Assembly: GCA_025991245.1 (NCBI GenBank)
Contig: BQMJ01000007.1
Span: forward strand, 124,001 to 188,000
DNA: 64,000 nt
DNA from: Galdieria partita
Lineage: Eukaryota > Rhodophyta > Bangiophyceae > Galdieriales > Galdieriaceae
Direction: 5' to 3'
Each line of letters begins with the position of its first letter. Within the stretch, counting starts at the first letter, position 1. Shown here piece after piece: positions 47,622 to 59,235 of the stretch. The notes beneath the pieces were generated by a model. The model ran no database searches and was not told where the DNA came from. It was given only the letters and a program-made list of their open reading frames with translations. The translations under genes were made by a program, and so were the position numbers.

Positions 47622-48699
47622 TCAAGAAAGAGTTGGCAAATTCCTTAAAAACCAAGTCGCAATGTCTTGGAATTGTTCTCCATAATTCTTTCCTTCATTT
47701 TTAGTTAGCTCTATTATTTGTTTGCTCAGCACATTACCCAAACAGCTCAATCCAATCACAGCCTGTGTTATAATCTGACGCAGATGGAGAGGAATACCCG
47801 AAGCACTATGTATCTCTACTCCAACAATACGATTTCCCTTTTCAACTCTTAACGACATATCAATATAACCCCAACGAAAAAAAAGATGACAACGAAGATT
47901 GTATGCTGGTCCTTCTCCCCAAATCCATTGGATACTATTCAAGTATTTGTATTCCTTTTCTATTTCAGAGAACAACTGGCCGGTTGGCTCATTGTCAAAC
48001 AACTTGACATCTTCCTCAGGGACGACTTGAAGGTTTTGTGAATACCATTCTTTTCTAATTGCTCTACAAATATCCATGATATTCAATGGACCTGTATATT
48101 CTGTCAAATTGAGTACTTTTGAGCGAATGGATTGTGTTGCTTTAGTCTCTATCGCTAACTTTTCCGAATGGTGTAGAGACTCTTCAAGTTTCCATAAATC
48201 AGCATGAACCAACAAAGTTGTGTGATGATATGCACGCTCGGCTGTAATGCGATAAGCCGAACCAGCAACTTTCCTATCTAACAGTCTCAAATCATTCCGT
48301 TCCGATACACGGACTGGAATATGAAATCCCCGTTGCAAGGCATTTTTGATACACTCCAATAGTTGTGTCTTGTTAAACTGTCGACGGCTCGTAATCAGTG
48401 AAACGTTGACATTACCCAAATCGTGATAAACACAACCACCTCCACTTCTTCTTCTTGCTATATGCAAACCATTGGAATCACAAAATTCTACGTTTACTTC
48501 CTAGTTGCACTCGTCGACAAACTTTGCTTATGGCAGAGTTCCATCTTACCTTGAGTATATTCTGATTCCGTCCTACAACAACACTTGGAGTGTTGCAGTA
48601 AAACAAAAGAATGTTCTTTTCAAAATATTTGAGAAAAAACTCCTCAGTTGCAAGGTTCTTAAAAACATTCGTAGAAGTAGTGAAGTAACAGAGACACAT
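47622..48699 (-). CDS. Lipoate-protein ligase A / lipoyltransferase
   Basis: Attaches lipoyl groups to the E2 and H proteins of 2-oxoacid dehydrogenases and the glycine cleavage system. Exons 48699-48550 and 48500-47622 (49 bp intron, GTAAGA donor); 342 aa. LplA/LIPT1 family: NLATEEFFLKYF at the start, VVVGRNQN, the lipoyl-AMP loop RRRSGGGCVYHDLGNVN, the Lys in LDRKVAGSAYRI and HTTLLVHADL, then a C-terminal accessory domain (about 230-340). No extension precedes the catalytic domain, so either an internal mitochondrial signal or another start is used. Whether it activates free lipoate or only transfers lipoyl cannot be told. Confidence 0.88.
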
Positions 48700-49517
48700 T
48701 CACAGTGATTGTGGAATTCGTTCCAAATTCTTACAACGTGTTGATGTGTTTCATATTTTATAATGGATAGCTGTTACGAACTGGTTCTCGAATGATATCT
48801 GTTCTAGTTGCTCAAAATATTTTCATATGCACCAAAATAGAATACTATCATGCATATATCCACTCATCACTCCAATTAGCAAAGGCTTCAAGAGAAGACC
48901 AAGAACGCTTCATTGAGTTTAGAATAAGAACTTTTGTTCCTATACTTCAGTTATGAGTCTTTATTCTATGTTATTGCATCATTTGTGGGTAAAGAAGGAA
49001 ATTGATCATTTTCTCATTATGCATCTTTCACACCTTTCTGTTGCTCATTCTCTGGGCAATAATACTTAACAAAAGAATTTTTATAGGAACGAGTATTACT
49101 GATAGAATATAATGACGAGACTCGGACAACACCTCAAAGCAACCAAATTGTCATAGTACACAAAAGTTGCAACCGTATGGAAACTGTGCTAGCTACTCTG
49201 TTTCTTGAGTGTATTAGAGATAACAAAACATTCCATTTGCTATACTTTTCAAAAAAGGACTCTTTCACGTCAAATCTTCATTATAACGTTGTGTAGTAAA
49301 CACAACGCATTTATTTAATTATTCTGTCAACTTGATTCAAACTGACCAATGAAATTCAATAATATATTCTGCCATAAATTATCTGCACTGATCAAGATAC
49401 AAAGCCAAGCTTCATTTCATTCCTACTCAGCTGCCTACTTTGTCTTTTAGCCAACACCCAAATTGAAGCATACCTTTGCAAAATATCAAGACAACAAAAT
49501 TCTCAACTTTGAGATTT
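48700..49517. other. Intergenic region, no gene assigned
   Basis: About 820 bp, AT-rich. A 22-codon minus-strand frame at about 48920-48855 (MKRSWSSLEAFANWSDEW) looks protein-like but stands alone. No tRNA or repeat recognised. Confidence 0.4.
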
Positions 49518-50453
49518 CTATTGATTCCAGTAATTGAATATATTTCGAAGAGTTTCAAGAAAACCGCCTGCCGGGCGAGGAGCGTCCATATAGAGATTCT
49601 TAGTTTGAGAACGGAGATCTTGATATTGTGTGCTAATATTGTAACCATGATTCTGCATATACCTATCGTCTGAAACATTTCCTTTATCTCCCGGTGATAA
49701 TGAAGAGTCTTCCCTTCCAATTTCTTGTTCAATACAAGGTATTGCCCCAACCATAGTAGTTGCCCCAACCATATGAATTCTCTTTCCAACTGCCATTTGC
49801 GCTTGCAAAGAAGTTCTATAACAAATATGCATCCAGTTTCCTTTTCCGGGTATGTATCTGATGATTTCGCCATAATTCCTAAATTCACGCAGTACAGCAG
49901 CCTGGAGAGAAGGACCGAATCCGAAGACAGTAACCCAGCAAGAAGACCCCTCTGAACGAGGAGACATGGTTGATTCTGCTGTTTCCACTTGATTGCTCCA
50001 CTGAGGAGACGCTACAGTACGAAAGAGAAAGTCTTTTGATGCAGACCCTTTATCTTCTCATAAGGAACAGAATAACAAAGTTGAGAGTAACATACCGGTG
50101 TTTGTTTCGCTCTCTTCCAATAAGGAATGTCGAGGCGGTGCTCTTCCTTTCGGAGTGTTTCTTTCAGTAGACCATTTCTCTTTAGTTTTCAAAAGGGTTG
50201 AAGGAACATAATCTTCACTTTTGCTGGAATTTGAGGTTCTCTTCAAGTTGGTCTCTCCGCGACCTAAAGAACGAGACTCCAAGGGAGAGAATTGTTGTGT
50301 AGGGACACCACCACTAAGAAATACATTCAAAAGTTGTTTTTTGTTTTCGCGTGGTGTTTCAAGTGGAGACTGAAAACCGTATAGTGTGGGAGTGTATGAT
50401 GGAGGAGACGTTTGTGTGTTTTCAAATTCGGACTGCTTTCGGTGGTAATCCAT
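49518..50453 (-). CDS. NUP35: Nucleoporin NUP35/Nup53
   Basis: Exons 50453-50096 and 50011-49518 (84 bp intron, longer than most here); 283 aa. A disordered N-terminus with TP/SP motifs (SPPSYTPTLYGFQSPLETP) precedes an MPPN/RRM-like domain: CWVTVFGFGPSLQAAVL, GNWMHICYRTSLQAQMAVGKRI and VGAIPC, which dimerises in Nup53/NUP35. The last residues FLETLRNIFNYWNQ form an amphipathic helix like the membrane-binding C-terminal helix of Nup53. All parts point to the inner-ring nucleoporin that links the pore to the membrane. FG repeats are not seen, as usual for this protein. Confidence 0.9.
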
Positions 50454-50716
50454 CAAATGTGAATTCTCGAAGACATTTCTTAGCTCATTCCATTGTATGA
50501 ACTCTACTTGGTTTCATTATCAACTACCAAAAAGTAAATAATGTTTTTCATTGTTGGCAATTATATACACAGTGACACCAAGCAATACTTCTGTGACTTT
50601 TTACAACTGAAATATACTTTATGGTATGGACATTCAGTACATATACAAAATGGAAAATGTCTTTTCCTAAATGCTATCACATCTATTCCGAAAAACTGAA
50701 TCGAATCTCAAGCATC

Positions 50717-51871
50717 TCACTTTGCCAATGGTAAAGGATCAGTTATAGCACTTGTCAAATGTTCTTCCGATATGGAAACTCTTTCTCGTTCTTGCTCCAT
50801 TTTTCTCTCCAACAAACGAACCAGTTGTGAATTCAAACGATGCCCTGGCTTGTATGCACTATAATGCCCTACCACAAAGACTCCACTGATAAACAAATCT
50901 CCCAAAATATCCAATACTTTATGACGAACGGGTTCATCTGGATACCTTAGTCCACCTTCATTTAGTATTCCATCGCCGTGTCGATCAAAGACAAGTGCAT
51001 TATCCAAAGAACCTCCCTTGCAAAGATTTCGACCTTTCATTTTCTCAATATCTGTTTCTAGGCAAAAAGTTCTCGCAGCCGCAATTTCTCGAATAAATAT
51101 GTCCTTGGTAATAACTGAATTCGTATGAAAAGTCTGTTTCCCTATAGCATTATGAGGAAAGTCAATAGTAACCTCCACTGTTAGACCTCGTTTGTCTTTA
51201 GGTGGCTCAAGCCTTGCCCAAGACCCTCGATCATCTTGTACACAAATAGGCTGTTGAACTTGATAAATACGATCTCTATGACCAGCAAACCTTCTATACC
51301 CAACTTTTTCAAACGCTTCCACAAACTGGATCGCACTTCCATCGAGTATGGGAATCTCATTTCCTTCAACCTTGATAATAGCGCTTCCCACTCCACAACC
51401 CCAAAGTGCTGCGAGTAAATGTTCCACTGTCGCTATGCGGGACCACGGATTTCCTGGAGCACTAATCGTGGTACAGAGTTCTGTACTTACCACAGAAGAC
51501 GACTTCAAGGGGACGTGGATGGACATTCCATTTTTATCCTCGTAAAGAAAGGAGACTCCTTGAAAACTCCTGGTAGGTGAAACTGTAACACTCACTTCTT
51601 CTCCCGAATGCAATCCGTTTCCTTGGAAAGTAACAGATTCATTTAGGGAATAACAAGTACCTTCTTCTTGTATATCATCGTACGATGAAGTTCCGTTGAC
51701 GGAAGACGAACACTTGGTTCTATTCGGATTACTCCGTTTTCCCGATACGCAAAAGAGCGCTCTATTGACAGTTGTAGTCAGACCAAGTGCTTTATGAGCT
51801 TTTATCCATACAGCACTTTCCGCAAAACAACAAGGACGAGTGGATCCTCTTCGTTTCGATATCAGAAACAT
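50717..51871 (-). CDS. lpxC: UDP-3-O-acyl-N-acetylglucosamine deacetylase LpxC, organelle-targeted
   Basis: Zinc amidase, committed step of lipid A synthesis. Intronless, 384 aa with about 80 residues ahead of the domain. Motifs: [29 protein letters not shown] (zinc His), [52 protein letters not shown] (zinc His and Asp) and [18 protein letters not shown] (catalytic His). The N-terminus ([19 protein letters not shown]) is basic and suits organellar import. Plants keep a mitochondrial LpxA-D/K set, so a similar non-outer-membrane role is likely. The ATG lies 21 bp from the preferred ATG of the divergent hisF gene. Confidence 0.93.
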   Translation of the reverse strand: MFLISKRRGSTRPCCFAESAVWIKAHKALGLTTTVNRALFCVSGKRSNPNRTKCSSSVNGTSSYDDIQEEGTCYSLNESVTFQGNGLHSGEEVSVTVSPTRSFQGVSFLYEDKNGMSIHVPLKSSSVVSTELCTTISAPGNPWSRIATVEHLLAALWGCGVGSAIIKVEGNEIPILDGSAIQFVEAFEKVGYRRFAGHRDRIYQVQQPICVQDDRGSWARLEPPKDKRGLTVEVTIDFPHNAIGKQTFHTNSVITKDIFIREIAAARTFCLETDIEKMKGRNLCKGGSLDNALVFDRHGDGILNEGGLRYPDEPVRHKVLDILGDLFISGVFVVGHYSAYKPGHRLNSQLVRLLERKMEQERERVSISEEHLTSAITDPLPLAK

Positions 51872-51892
51872 TCTCCAAAAGATTTTCCCTTT

Positions 51893-52995
51893 ATGAATGA
51901 GCGGAAGAGACAAGGCTTTGTATTGCCAAGTTTACCAAGTCACAGAAAACACTCACTTTTGCCAAAAACTAGAGAATATTGGGGTACAATTCACTTGCAG
52001 AAATTTGAACAGGTTAGGTTGAACCTACGTGCTTTGCCGTGGCATAACAAATGTGTACGACGAACAACTTGTTCTGCAACTCGAGACCAGCAAACTTCTC
52101 AAATACAAGTATCTACTGAACAAAGCACAGCTCGTGGTCTTGCAAAGCGAATTATTCCTTGTTTAGATGTAAAGGATGGTAAAGTTGTAAAGGGAGTAAA
52201 CTTTGTCAATCTTCGAGATGCGGGGTAAGTGTAAAGTTGTGGTCACACTTATGAATTTATTCAAGTTTGGAAAGAGACCCCGTTGAACATGCGAAAGCGT
52301 ACTATGAAGAAGGCGCTGACGAATTGGTTTTCTTAGACATCTCCGCCACACCGAAAGGTCATGCAACCACGTTGGATGTTGTTCGACAAGTAGCTTCATC
52401 TATTTTTATGCCTCTTTGTGTAGGTGGTGGAATTCGTTCAGTTCAAGTATGGGTTTTGTTAAAGTTTTTATGTTTTGCTCACAAATGTGATATGAAGGAT
52501 GCCAGACAAACATTATTATCCGGAGCAGACAAAGTAGCCATCAATTCAGCAGCGGTTAGGCATCCACAACTATTAAGAGACTGTGCTGAAGCCATCGGAA
52601 GTGCAAATATTGTATTGGCCATTGACGCTCGAAGGAGACAAGAAGGAAGTTGGCAAGTTTTTATTTCGGGAGGAAGAGAAGCTACTGGCCTAGACGCTAT
52701 AGAATGGGCTAAGCAAGGTGCTGATCTTGGTGCTGGAGAAATACTCTTAACCAGTATGGATGCAGATGGGACTTTGGATGGCTTTGATATTGAACTAACG
52801 AAAGCAGTAACGAGTGCAGTTGATATTCCTGTGATTGCTAGTGGAGGTGCTGGAAAGCCGGAACACTTTTATGACGTCTTAACTGCAGGTGGTGCACAAG
52901 CGGCGTTAGCTGCAAGTTTGTTTCATGACAGGAAGTTAGCAATAGGAGAGTTGAAACAATATTTATCTTCACGAGGTATTACGATAAGACTTTAA
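51893..52995 (+). CDS. hisF: Imidazole glycerol phosphate synthase cyclase subunit HisF, plastid-targeted
   Basis: Makes imidazole glycerol phosphate and AICAR in histidine synthesis. Exons 51893-52224, 52275-52446, 52498-52995; 333 aa including about 85 ahead of the barrel. TIM-barrel motifs: [19 protein letters not shown] (Asp 11-equivalent), [52 protein letters not shown] and [13 protein letters not shown]. Plants and fungi fuse HisH to HisF; this protein has no glutaminase domain, so HisH must be separate. The N-terminus is Arg/Ser/Thr-rich, like a transit peptide. A further in-frame ATG at 51794 ([17 protein letters not shown]) is also transit-like and would overlap lpxC head-on. Intron 2 is 51 bp, in phase and stop-free. 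Confidence 0.93.
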
Positions 52996-53052
52996 ACCAA
53001 ACCCCGAACGAGGCCTATTCTTTCTATCTGCTAACTTGTATCACCCAATCAT

Positions 53053-54194
53053 TCAGTCTTCGGTTGGAGTTTTATCCAAGTTCTGTATCTGTAACATCCA
53101 ATCTACGAGTTGACGACAAACTGGACATTTGTTTGAACGTAAGCGCAAACGATCGGCACATTCTGCACACATACACAAATGACGACAAGGCAACAACAAT
53201 GTGTCACTTTCGTTTAGCATACATATCACACACAAATTGGTATCATCCAAGGATTCTTCTAAGAATGTGGTTTCGTAACCATAAATGTCTTCCAACATAT
53301 ACAAACTATCTCCAATTTGTGCATATTGTTTGATGACTGAAACACCATATTCGGCTGCATTGTGCTCTTCGTTTTTTGAAAAAGTTGCAAACGTTACTTG
53401 ACTTGATACCAACATATTGGAGTTTGTGTGTGACCCAATTGCTATTTCTGTTGCGCTATCAGTAGTACTAGTAGTAGGCTTAGTCAATGAAGATTCTTCT
53501 GGAATGGAATCCACCTTCAAAAGAATGATGAGAGGATACAAGTTTCCATTTTGGTATGTGATATCTTCTTCCGAGTATATGTGAAAATCTATTCCATTTT
53601 CAGTGTCTTCTTCAAATAAGATACCTGTTCCAGGAGCAAAATCCATAGTGCGAGATTCTCTATATCCAACAGGTTCTATACAAATGGAACTAAAGTTTTC
53701 ATAGTCCGTTTTATCCATAGCAAAATAAAACACAGTCAAGGTGCCTTTCACCAAAGCATCGAAAGTAAAGCGCAAAAAGTGCAAATTAGACACTTCGTCC
53801 TTTACAAGTTTTAAAGAGTCTTTTTGCAAATTGACCCAATTAGTTTGCTTAGTCCCACACTTGATAACTGGCTATACAAATATCAGGAAATATAGGCGAG
53901 AAAAAAAGCGCTACTTACTTGCTGTTGAGAAGGCAACTGTTGGTTACTTGGAGGTTGACCTTCTAAAATAAGATTAGCTCTAGAAAGTGACCTCTGACCA
54001 CGGAGCATTCTTCCTGAAGTGCGCAAAGGTATGTTTTGTGTTCCCAGAGACTCATATACATAAACATTATCTATTGGGTTCCCAGAAGCAGCACTATTGT
54101 GGTTACGAACATAAGATTCCGATCCATTTCTAGTGCCTCCTATGCGATAAGTCATTTCTGGAGAAAATACACCAGAAGAGTTTTGGTTCCCCAT
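53053..54194 (-). CDS. MGRN1/LOG2-type RING E3 ubiquitin ligase, likely N-myristoylated
   Basis: Exons 54194-53919 and 53871-53053 (47 bp intron, GTAAGT donor); 364 aa. Starts MGNQNSSG, which fits an N-myristoylation site (Gly2, Ser6), as in animal MGRN1 and plant LUL/LOG2 proteins. Then a Ser/Gln-rich linker; the conserved substrate-binding beta domain (about 115-280: NLQKDSLKLVKDE, SNLHFLRFTFDAL, YFAMDK, YPLIILL); and a C3HC4 RING at about 310-350 (CVICMLNESDTLLLPCRHLCMCAECADRL, CPVCRQ; cited in parts). By family it ubiquitinates membrane-associated targets. The first ATG that gives the myristoylation motif was chosen; upstream codons in frame include no ATG. Confidence 0.92.
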
Positions 54195-54259
54195 GAAAGG
54201 AGTCCACTGTCTATGAAATAGCCACGATGAAGTAGTGCTTTTGACTCTATCAGATACTT

Positions 54260-54850
54260 TCAACTCAACAAGCAGTGCTTCCACATAAAACGATGTGATA
54301 GAAATCCACCGAAACTGTCATCACCAAATGCATCGATTGCATGTTCAAAAACTTCAGTTTTCTCCAAACTACTAAAGGAATAGTTTCTCTTCTATATGAA
54401 GGATACAAGTTATTGTCACGTTGTGATATGAGCACTCGTGCTCTCTTTGAGAACAAAGCAACATGGTGTATAAAACAAAAATATCGTTTAATACATGGCC
54501 ATATTTCGTTTCACATACATAAGAATAGCCAATATATCAAAGTGACTCGACAAGGAAACTGCAAAGGATTCGTTTCCACATCTAAGCACAATTTTAATGG
54601 TCCAACTTTCTCATGTACAAACTACCACAATTCACTTCCTTACAAACTGGTCATATAAATGAAACACTTGCTTCGAAAATGACGATGTTCTAGTCATAGA
54701 TTCAACGAGTGAAAGCATATGTCAAAAAGACAAGTTGAACTGATCATATTGACAGGAGTTACTATTTGTTGTACATTTCTACATATGAATAATCCACCTA
54801 CTAAACAATGCTGCAGAATATTGTAAAAATGTTACCAATTCAAGAGGTAG
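54260..54850 (-). CDS. Probable multi-exon gene, structure unresolved
   Basis: Between the RING gene and the FHA gene the minus strand shows protein-like stretches in changing frames with good splice signals. One begins at about 54695 as MTRTSSFSKQVFHLYDQF and stops at a GTAAGG donor. Another contains NESFAVSLSSHFDILAIL near 54570-54510. A terminal stretch near 54355-54260 reads LEKTEVFEHAIDAFG then SFGGFLSHRFMWKH and ends in a stop at 54260. I could not join them into one convincing chain. Function unknown; transcript data would settle it. A plus-strand frame at 54341-54658 overlaps and is less protein-like. Confidence 0.33.
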
Positions 54851-54879
54851 AACACACTAGATTGCCAAAAAAGTTATGA

Positions 54880-56092
54880 TTAGTACTCTGACATTGTTGT
54901 ATTATCTTTCACATTGTTTGAATCATAGTTATAATCCATCTCTGTCTCCTTTGTTTCATCACTCACTGCATTTTCATGAAAACATACATTTTCAGAATTT
55001 TTTCTCTTCAATCGGAGTTTACTAATGTGTCCGCGACAATTATACGCTTCAGAAGATTCTATATATAAATTCAATTGCTTCCCAGCAGTCTTTCGAATAT
55101 TTGTCCAGTCGTCATCTTCCTTATTCTCTGACGATGAATCTTCTGACGACAAGCTCCTTTCTGATTGACTTGTTGCATAATCCTCCTCTTCCTCCTCACA
55201 AGTAGAATCCGACATCCCATCACGAGCACTTTGGATATCGTCAAGTCTTCGATTGTATGCCAACACACTCAGAATAGTGCGACTAACCGTTTCTTTGTTT
55301 GGCAACAATCCATCTACAAAAACATTTCTTTCTTTGAAAGCTGGATTATCATATTCTCCTTCTTCAGTCGCTAGGCGCCTCTTCAAAGCTTCTCGTTGAC
55401 TGATAGGGAGATCTGCAACGCGGATATGTCTTTTCGGAACAGTACCTGCTCGTTCTTTTTTCAAAAAGTCTTTCTTTTCTAAAGTTTCCCCTCTCCAATC
55501 CTGTGCTTGCTCGTACTCGATTTCTTCTGAAACAGTTGCAAATCTCTTATAGACCGAAACCTTTCCAATGTCGAATGAAAAAAGCAACAAAGCAGGATAC
55601 TTCACTTACTTCAAAAACAGTTTGACCAATTGTAAGCAAATCACCATTATCCAATACAACTGGTTCATCTAAGGGTACACGTTCTGGAGACAGGCGTTTA
55701 TCGTTCAAAAAGGTTCCATTAAGGCTGCCCACATCTACTATCTCAAACCTTCCACCTTTAAACGATATCTAAAGAACAATTTGTCAAACCAACCCAATAC
55801 AATATTATTAGAAGCTTACTTTGGCGTGCAAGCGTGACACGTCGGGGTCTGGTAAACATATTTCACCCAATCTTCTGTGAAAACTTGGAGTCAAACTTGT
55901 TTCGCTTCTTTTGAATACTACAGGCTTCCAGTCTGGAATTTCAAACTTTCTACCTTTAAAAGGACCTTTACGAGATTTGAGAACAACAAAGAAAGCTTCT
56001 CTACCACTTTGACGTGGTTTTGATCGTTTCCGTCCTTTTCGCTTTGGAATCGCTTCCATCACGTACAAAATGTTGTTTGCAATGATTGCCAT
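54880..56092 (-). CDS. FHA-domain protein
   Basis: Exons 56092-55820, 55768-55610, 55560-54880; introns 51 and 47 bp; 370 aa. A basic N-terminal patch (KRKGRKRSKPRQSGR) is followed by one FHA domain (about 30-145): DPDVSRLHAKISF, VDVGSLNGTFLND and LDNGDLLTIGQTVFEV, with the Ser/His and Asn residues that bind phosphothreonine. The second half is highly charged: a helix (EYEQAQDWRGETLEKKDFL), then a Glu/Ser-rich acidic region (SDSTCEEEEEDYATSQSE) that may be phosphorylated. It resembles nuclear FHA adaptors in general but no specific orthologue is evident. Nuclear location is inferred from the basic patch. Confidence 0.82.
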
Positions 56093-56235
56093 TTCCTATC
56101 TTAAGAAATTCCATCACTCGATATCCAAAAACTTGTAGTGAATGACCAAAATTGCAAAAGTGTGAAGCAAATATTTTGTCTCGAAATCAATCTCAAGTTG
56201 TTCTTTACTGCTAATGACGAGAAGAATAGAAAATA

Positions 56236-58218
56236 TTAAGAACGCTTTTCATCATCCAACACTTGAGGGGCAATATCATCCACTACTTTGGAATTTCGGT
56301 TTTCATCAAACATTTCCATTTCTGTAGTGGAATCATAAAATCCCATTGCTTCAGAATTCTCTGCAAACTTATGATAGCCTGCCTTGCCTAGCCGATACTT
56401 CAACACCAACGACGAAAATAGCGTGAGGTCTTTGTAATCTACTGGTAAATTGGCAACGTATTCAATATGAGCAAGGTTCAAAAGTTTCTCAGAATGACAA
56501 AGAGAAGCTATATATATACGACGATATTCAGAATAGTCCTCCTTCGATGCAAAGAACAACTTTCGAATCAAGGTCTTAAGATTGTACTGTTGCAAATCTT
56601 CACGAGTCAAGTCCTCAGAAGTTACTCCACATTTTTGAGCAAAACGAGCACAATGTCTTCTTCTCAATTCAATGAAACGAGTATCTTCTCCAACGAGAGA
56701 GCGATGTGAATACTCTGGAACAAAGAATGTGCAAATAATCAGTGCCAAATATTCCATACCACCATAAAACCACATTGTCTTTCGAAGTCCTTCATTTGTT
56801 TTCGTGACACCACCAGACCAACGTAACCAGATAGTGGGAAAGGTTGTCGTACCAACAATGCCACCCATTTTTCCTAAAGCAGAAGAGATGCCATACATAG
56901 TTGCACGAATTCGGGTTGGAAATGCCTCTGCAGGAACCAAATAAACAGGAATAAACACAAAATATTGGAATCTATAAGACATGCTTTCATATTACCTCTT
57001 TCGACATTTGTAAACCACTTACCCTCCCACAAATGTGCTCCAAATAATCCATGCAATAGGTTTTGCTTTCAGTTGCCAGAAGAAGCCAGTATTGATTATT
57101 TGAGTACTTGCTAACCACATCCAACCAAGCATTTCTGTCTTCCTCCTACCCAACTTGTCTACGACAAAAGCTGCAAGAAACGGAAGCCACATTAACCATG
57201 CTGCACCTTCTGCTAAAGATATCCAAATACTTTTGAAAAGAGAAACTCCAATAACAGTTTGTAAGATAAGCGCCCCAAAGGTACCCTGACTATAATTGAT
57301 CCAGTCTATTAAAAACCACATGATTACAGTTCCAACTGTTCGAGGTAAGAAATGGCGAAGAATAACAAATAGATCTAAGCCATCGTATCTTCTTCCTCTC
57401 CTTTGCTGATCTTTCTTAAACATTAAAGAATCCTTCATTTTTGTTCGAAATATGAGAACTGTTATCACAGGTATAGTGGCAATACCAAACGATAGTCTAG
57501 CCACAACGTTCCAATTACAATTAGAGGCAACTCCAAGATAAGAGTGGCGACATGCAACACCAACTAAGAGAAGCTGAACTGCAAACGGAGCATAGTTACC
57601 AATAACTTCCAAACACATAACGAGCATAGCAACTCTTCGACCTCTCGTCGCAGTATTGAGCTGTTCACTATCTTCCATAACATTTGGAACATTGCAAGTA
57701 TATTCACCTCCCATTCCAAGGCCTGCAACTCCAAGCGCAATACACATCATCCACATTAGACCAACGTGCGTTGTTCCATTCATTGCCACTCCAATTATAT
57801 TTCCCAAAAGAACAAGACACGAACACATTATCAGTCCCTTCTTCCTTCCAAAGTAGTCTGCAATGAAACCAAAAGCAAGCAGTCCAAACATAACTCCATA
57901 TAGCATAGAAACTCCTATTGCAGACTGCAGAGTGTTGTCGTTGGCAACACTTGGGAAAATATCTGAAAACATGGTCAGTAGCACTATACTAATATCGTAC
58001 ATATAGCCATTCACAAAGAAACCAGCTGCTGTTCCAAAGGCATTGAAACGAATGGTACTTTTATCCTCTTCTGAAAGAGGCTCAAGTTTATTCAGCTGTG
58101 GTTCACCGGTTTCAGTCACTTCAACTCCTCCTTTCTGTTCATGTTCTTGGGAAGCTCTTATTATCTCTAAGGAACTTCTGTAGAGTTCTTCACCAACAAC
58201 GTCAACTCTTGCGTTCAT
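56236..58218 (-). CDS. Major facilitator superfamily transporter (phosphate/sugar:H+ symporter-like)
   Basis: Exons 58218-57023 and 56971-56236 (51 bp intron, GTAAGT donor); 643 aa. About twelve spans in two bundles with a central cytosolic loop. MFS signatures: FNAFGTAAGFFVNGYMYD in span 1, GFIADYFGRKKGL between spans 2 and 3, AGLGMGGEYTCN in span 4, DKLGRRKTEM between spans 8 and 9, and PAEAFPTRIRATMYGISSALGKMGG in the second half. This combination is typical of the PHT1/Pho84 phosphate and related sugar-porter families. A long acidic N-terminus and a C-terminal tail of about 120 residues are cytosolic. Substrate cannot be fixed from sequence; phosphate is the best guess. Confidence 0.85.
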
Positions 58219-59235
58219 CCTAACAATACCAAATGAAGAATGGAAGCAAGTGCAAGAGCAATGCTTTTATAGCAAAGAGCGGCCCTTTTTCACGTGGAAG
58301 TACAATGGGACGTCCACTCGACGTAATGCTTGAATGGTGGATGCGCTTTATACCATTTGAATTCAAATAGACAGTTTATTTACTTCCCACTAAAGTCTTT
58401 TATCCAGTAGAAATGGATCGACTAACAAAATTACTTTCAGAAGAAAGAGAGTGAATAAAACCTTTTTCATCGTATTCATCATAAATAAACTAGTAAGTTT
58501 CCAATTGCTAGTATTATCTTGGCTCGGTATATTTTAAGAAAAGCAGCTGCTTCTAAAAATATCCCAAAACAACTCCAACTTGAAAGGGTTTCAATCCATT
58601 TTATCTTATGCTTTACTTGTCAGAGAGCTTGTCGAAAGTCCAGATTTTAACCATTTTCTGTTTGTTAAATAAATATTACAGGACTTGATGCTATTTCAAC
58701 GGGTCCTTTCAACATTCTATTTCCCTCTTTTAATTTTTGCTATATTCTAAAACATCCAGTTTCGCCTTGATATATTTGAACAAAAGAAAGGAATCAATTC
58801 TGAAATTCAAGAGCTGTTTCTGTTTCAGTGCAGTGCTCTGAAATAGTCGTACAAGTTGTATACTCGTTTACCTTGGCTCAAAGGTCAATTCATATATATT
58901 CAGCCAACTCTGCTTTCATTATAAAATGATATTGTTTTTGATGTATAGTCAGGAATATATATATAAGTTGTAAAGCTTAAGCATTTCATACAAAACTATT
59001 TATCAAACCGTTCGAATAGTAAAGTATTTCGACCAACAAAATGCAAACTTCTATTATTTGAGAACTATCCGTTGAAAGTTGACTTTCTCTGAAACTTTTC
59101 TGTGGACACAAATCATAAATACAACTAAAAGTTGTGTTTTCAATCACTTTTCTCAATAAATGAAAAGGTTCTATATCTTTACTCTTGTCACGAATAGTTG
59201 CTATTCTTGTTAACAAAACTTTGCCATTTTTATAT
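58219..59235. other. Large AT-rich intergenic region
   Basis: About 1 kb upstream of the MFS gene and downstream of the coiled-coil gene. A 76-codon minus-strand frame (59216-58986) reads plausibly (RIATIRDKSKDIEPFHLL) but has no ATG and no partner exon. It probably holds the MFS promoter. No repeat or RNA recognised. Confidence 0.4.

Noticed and set aside
54341-54658. 105-codon plus-strand frame
   Set aside because: Low-quality composition and no homology sense; the minus strand of the same stretch shows better coding blocks and splice sites.
58986-59216. 76-codon minus-strand frame
   Set aside because: No ATG and no joining exon; left as intergenic.
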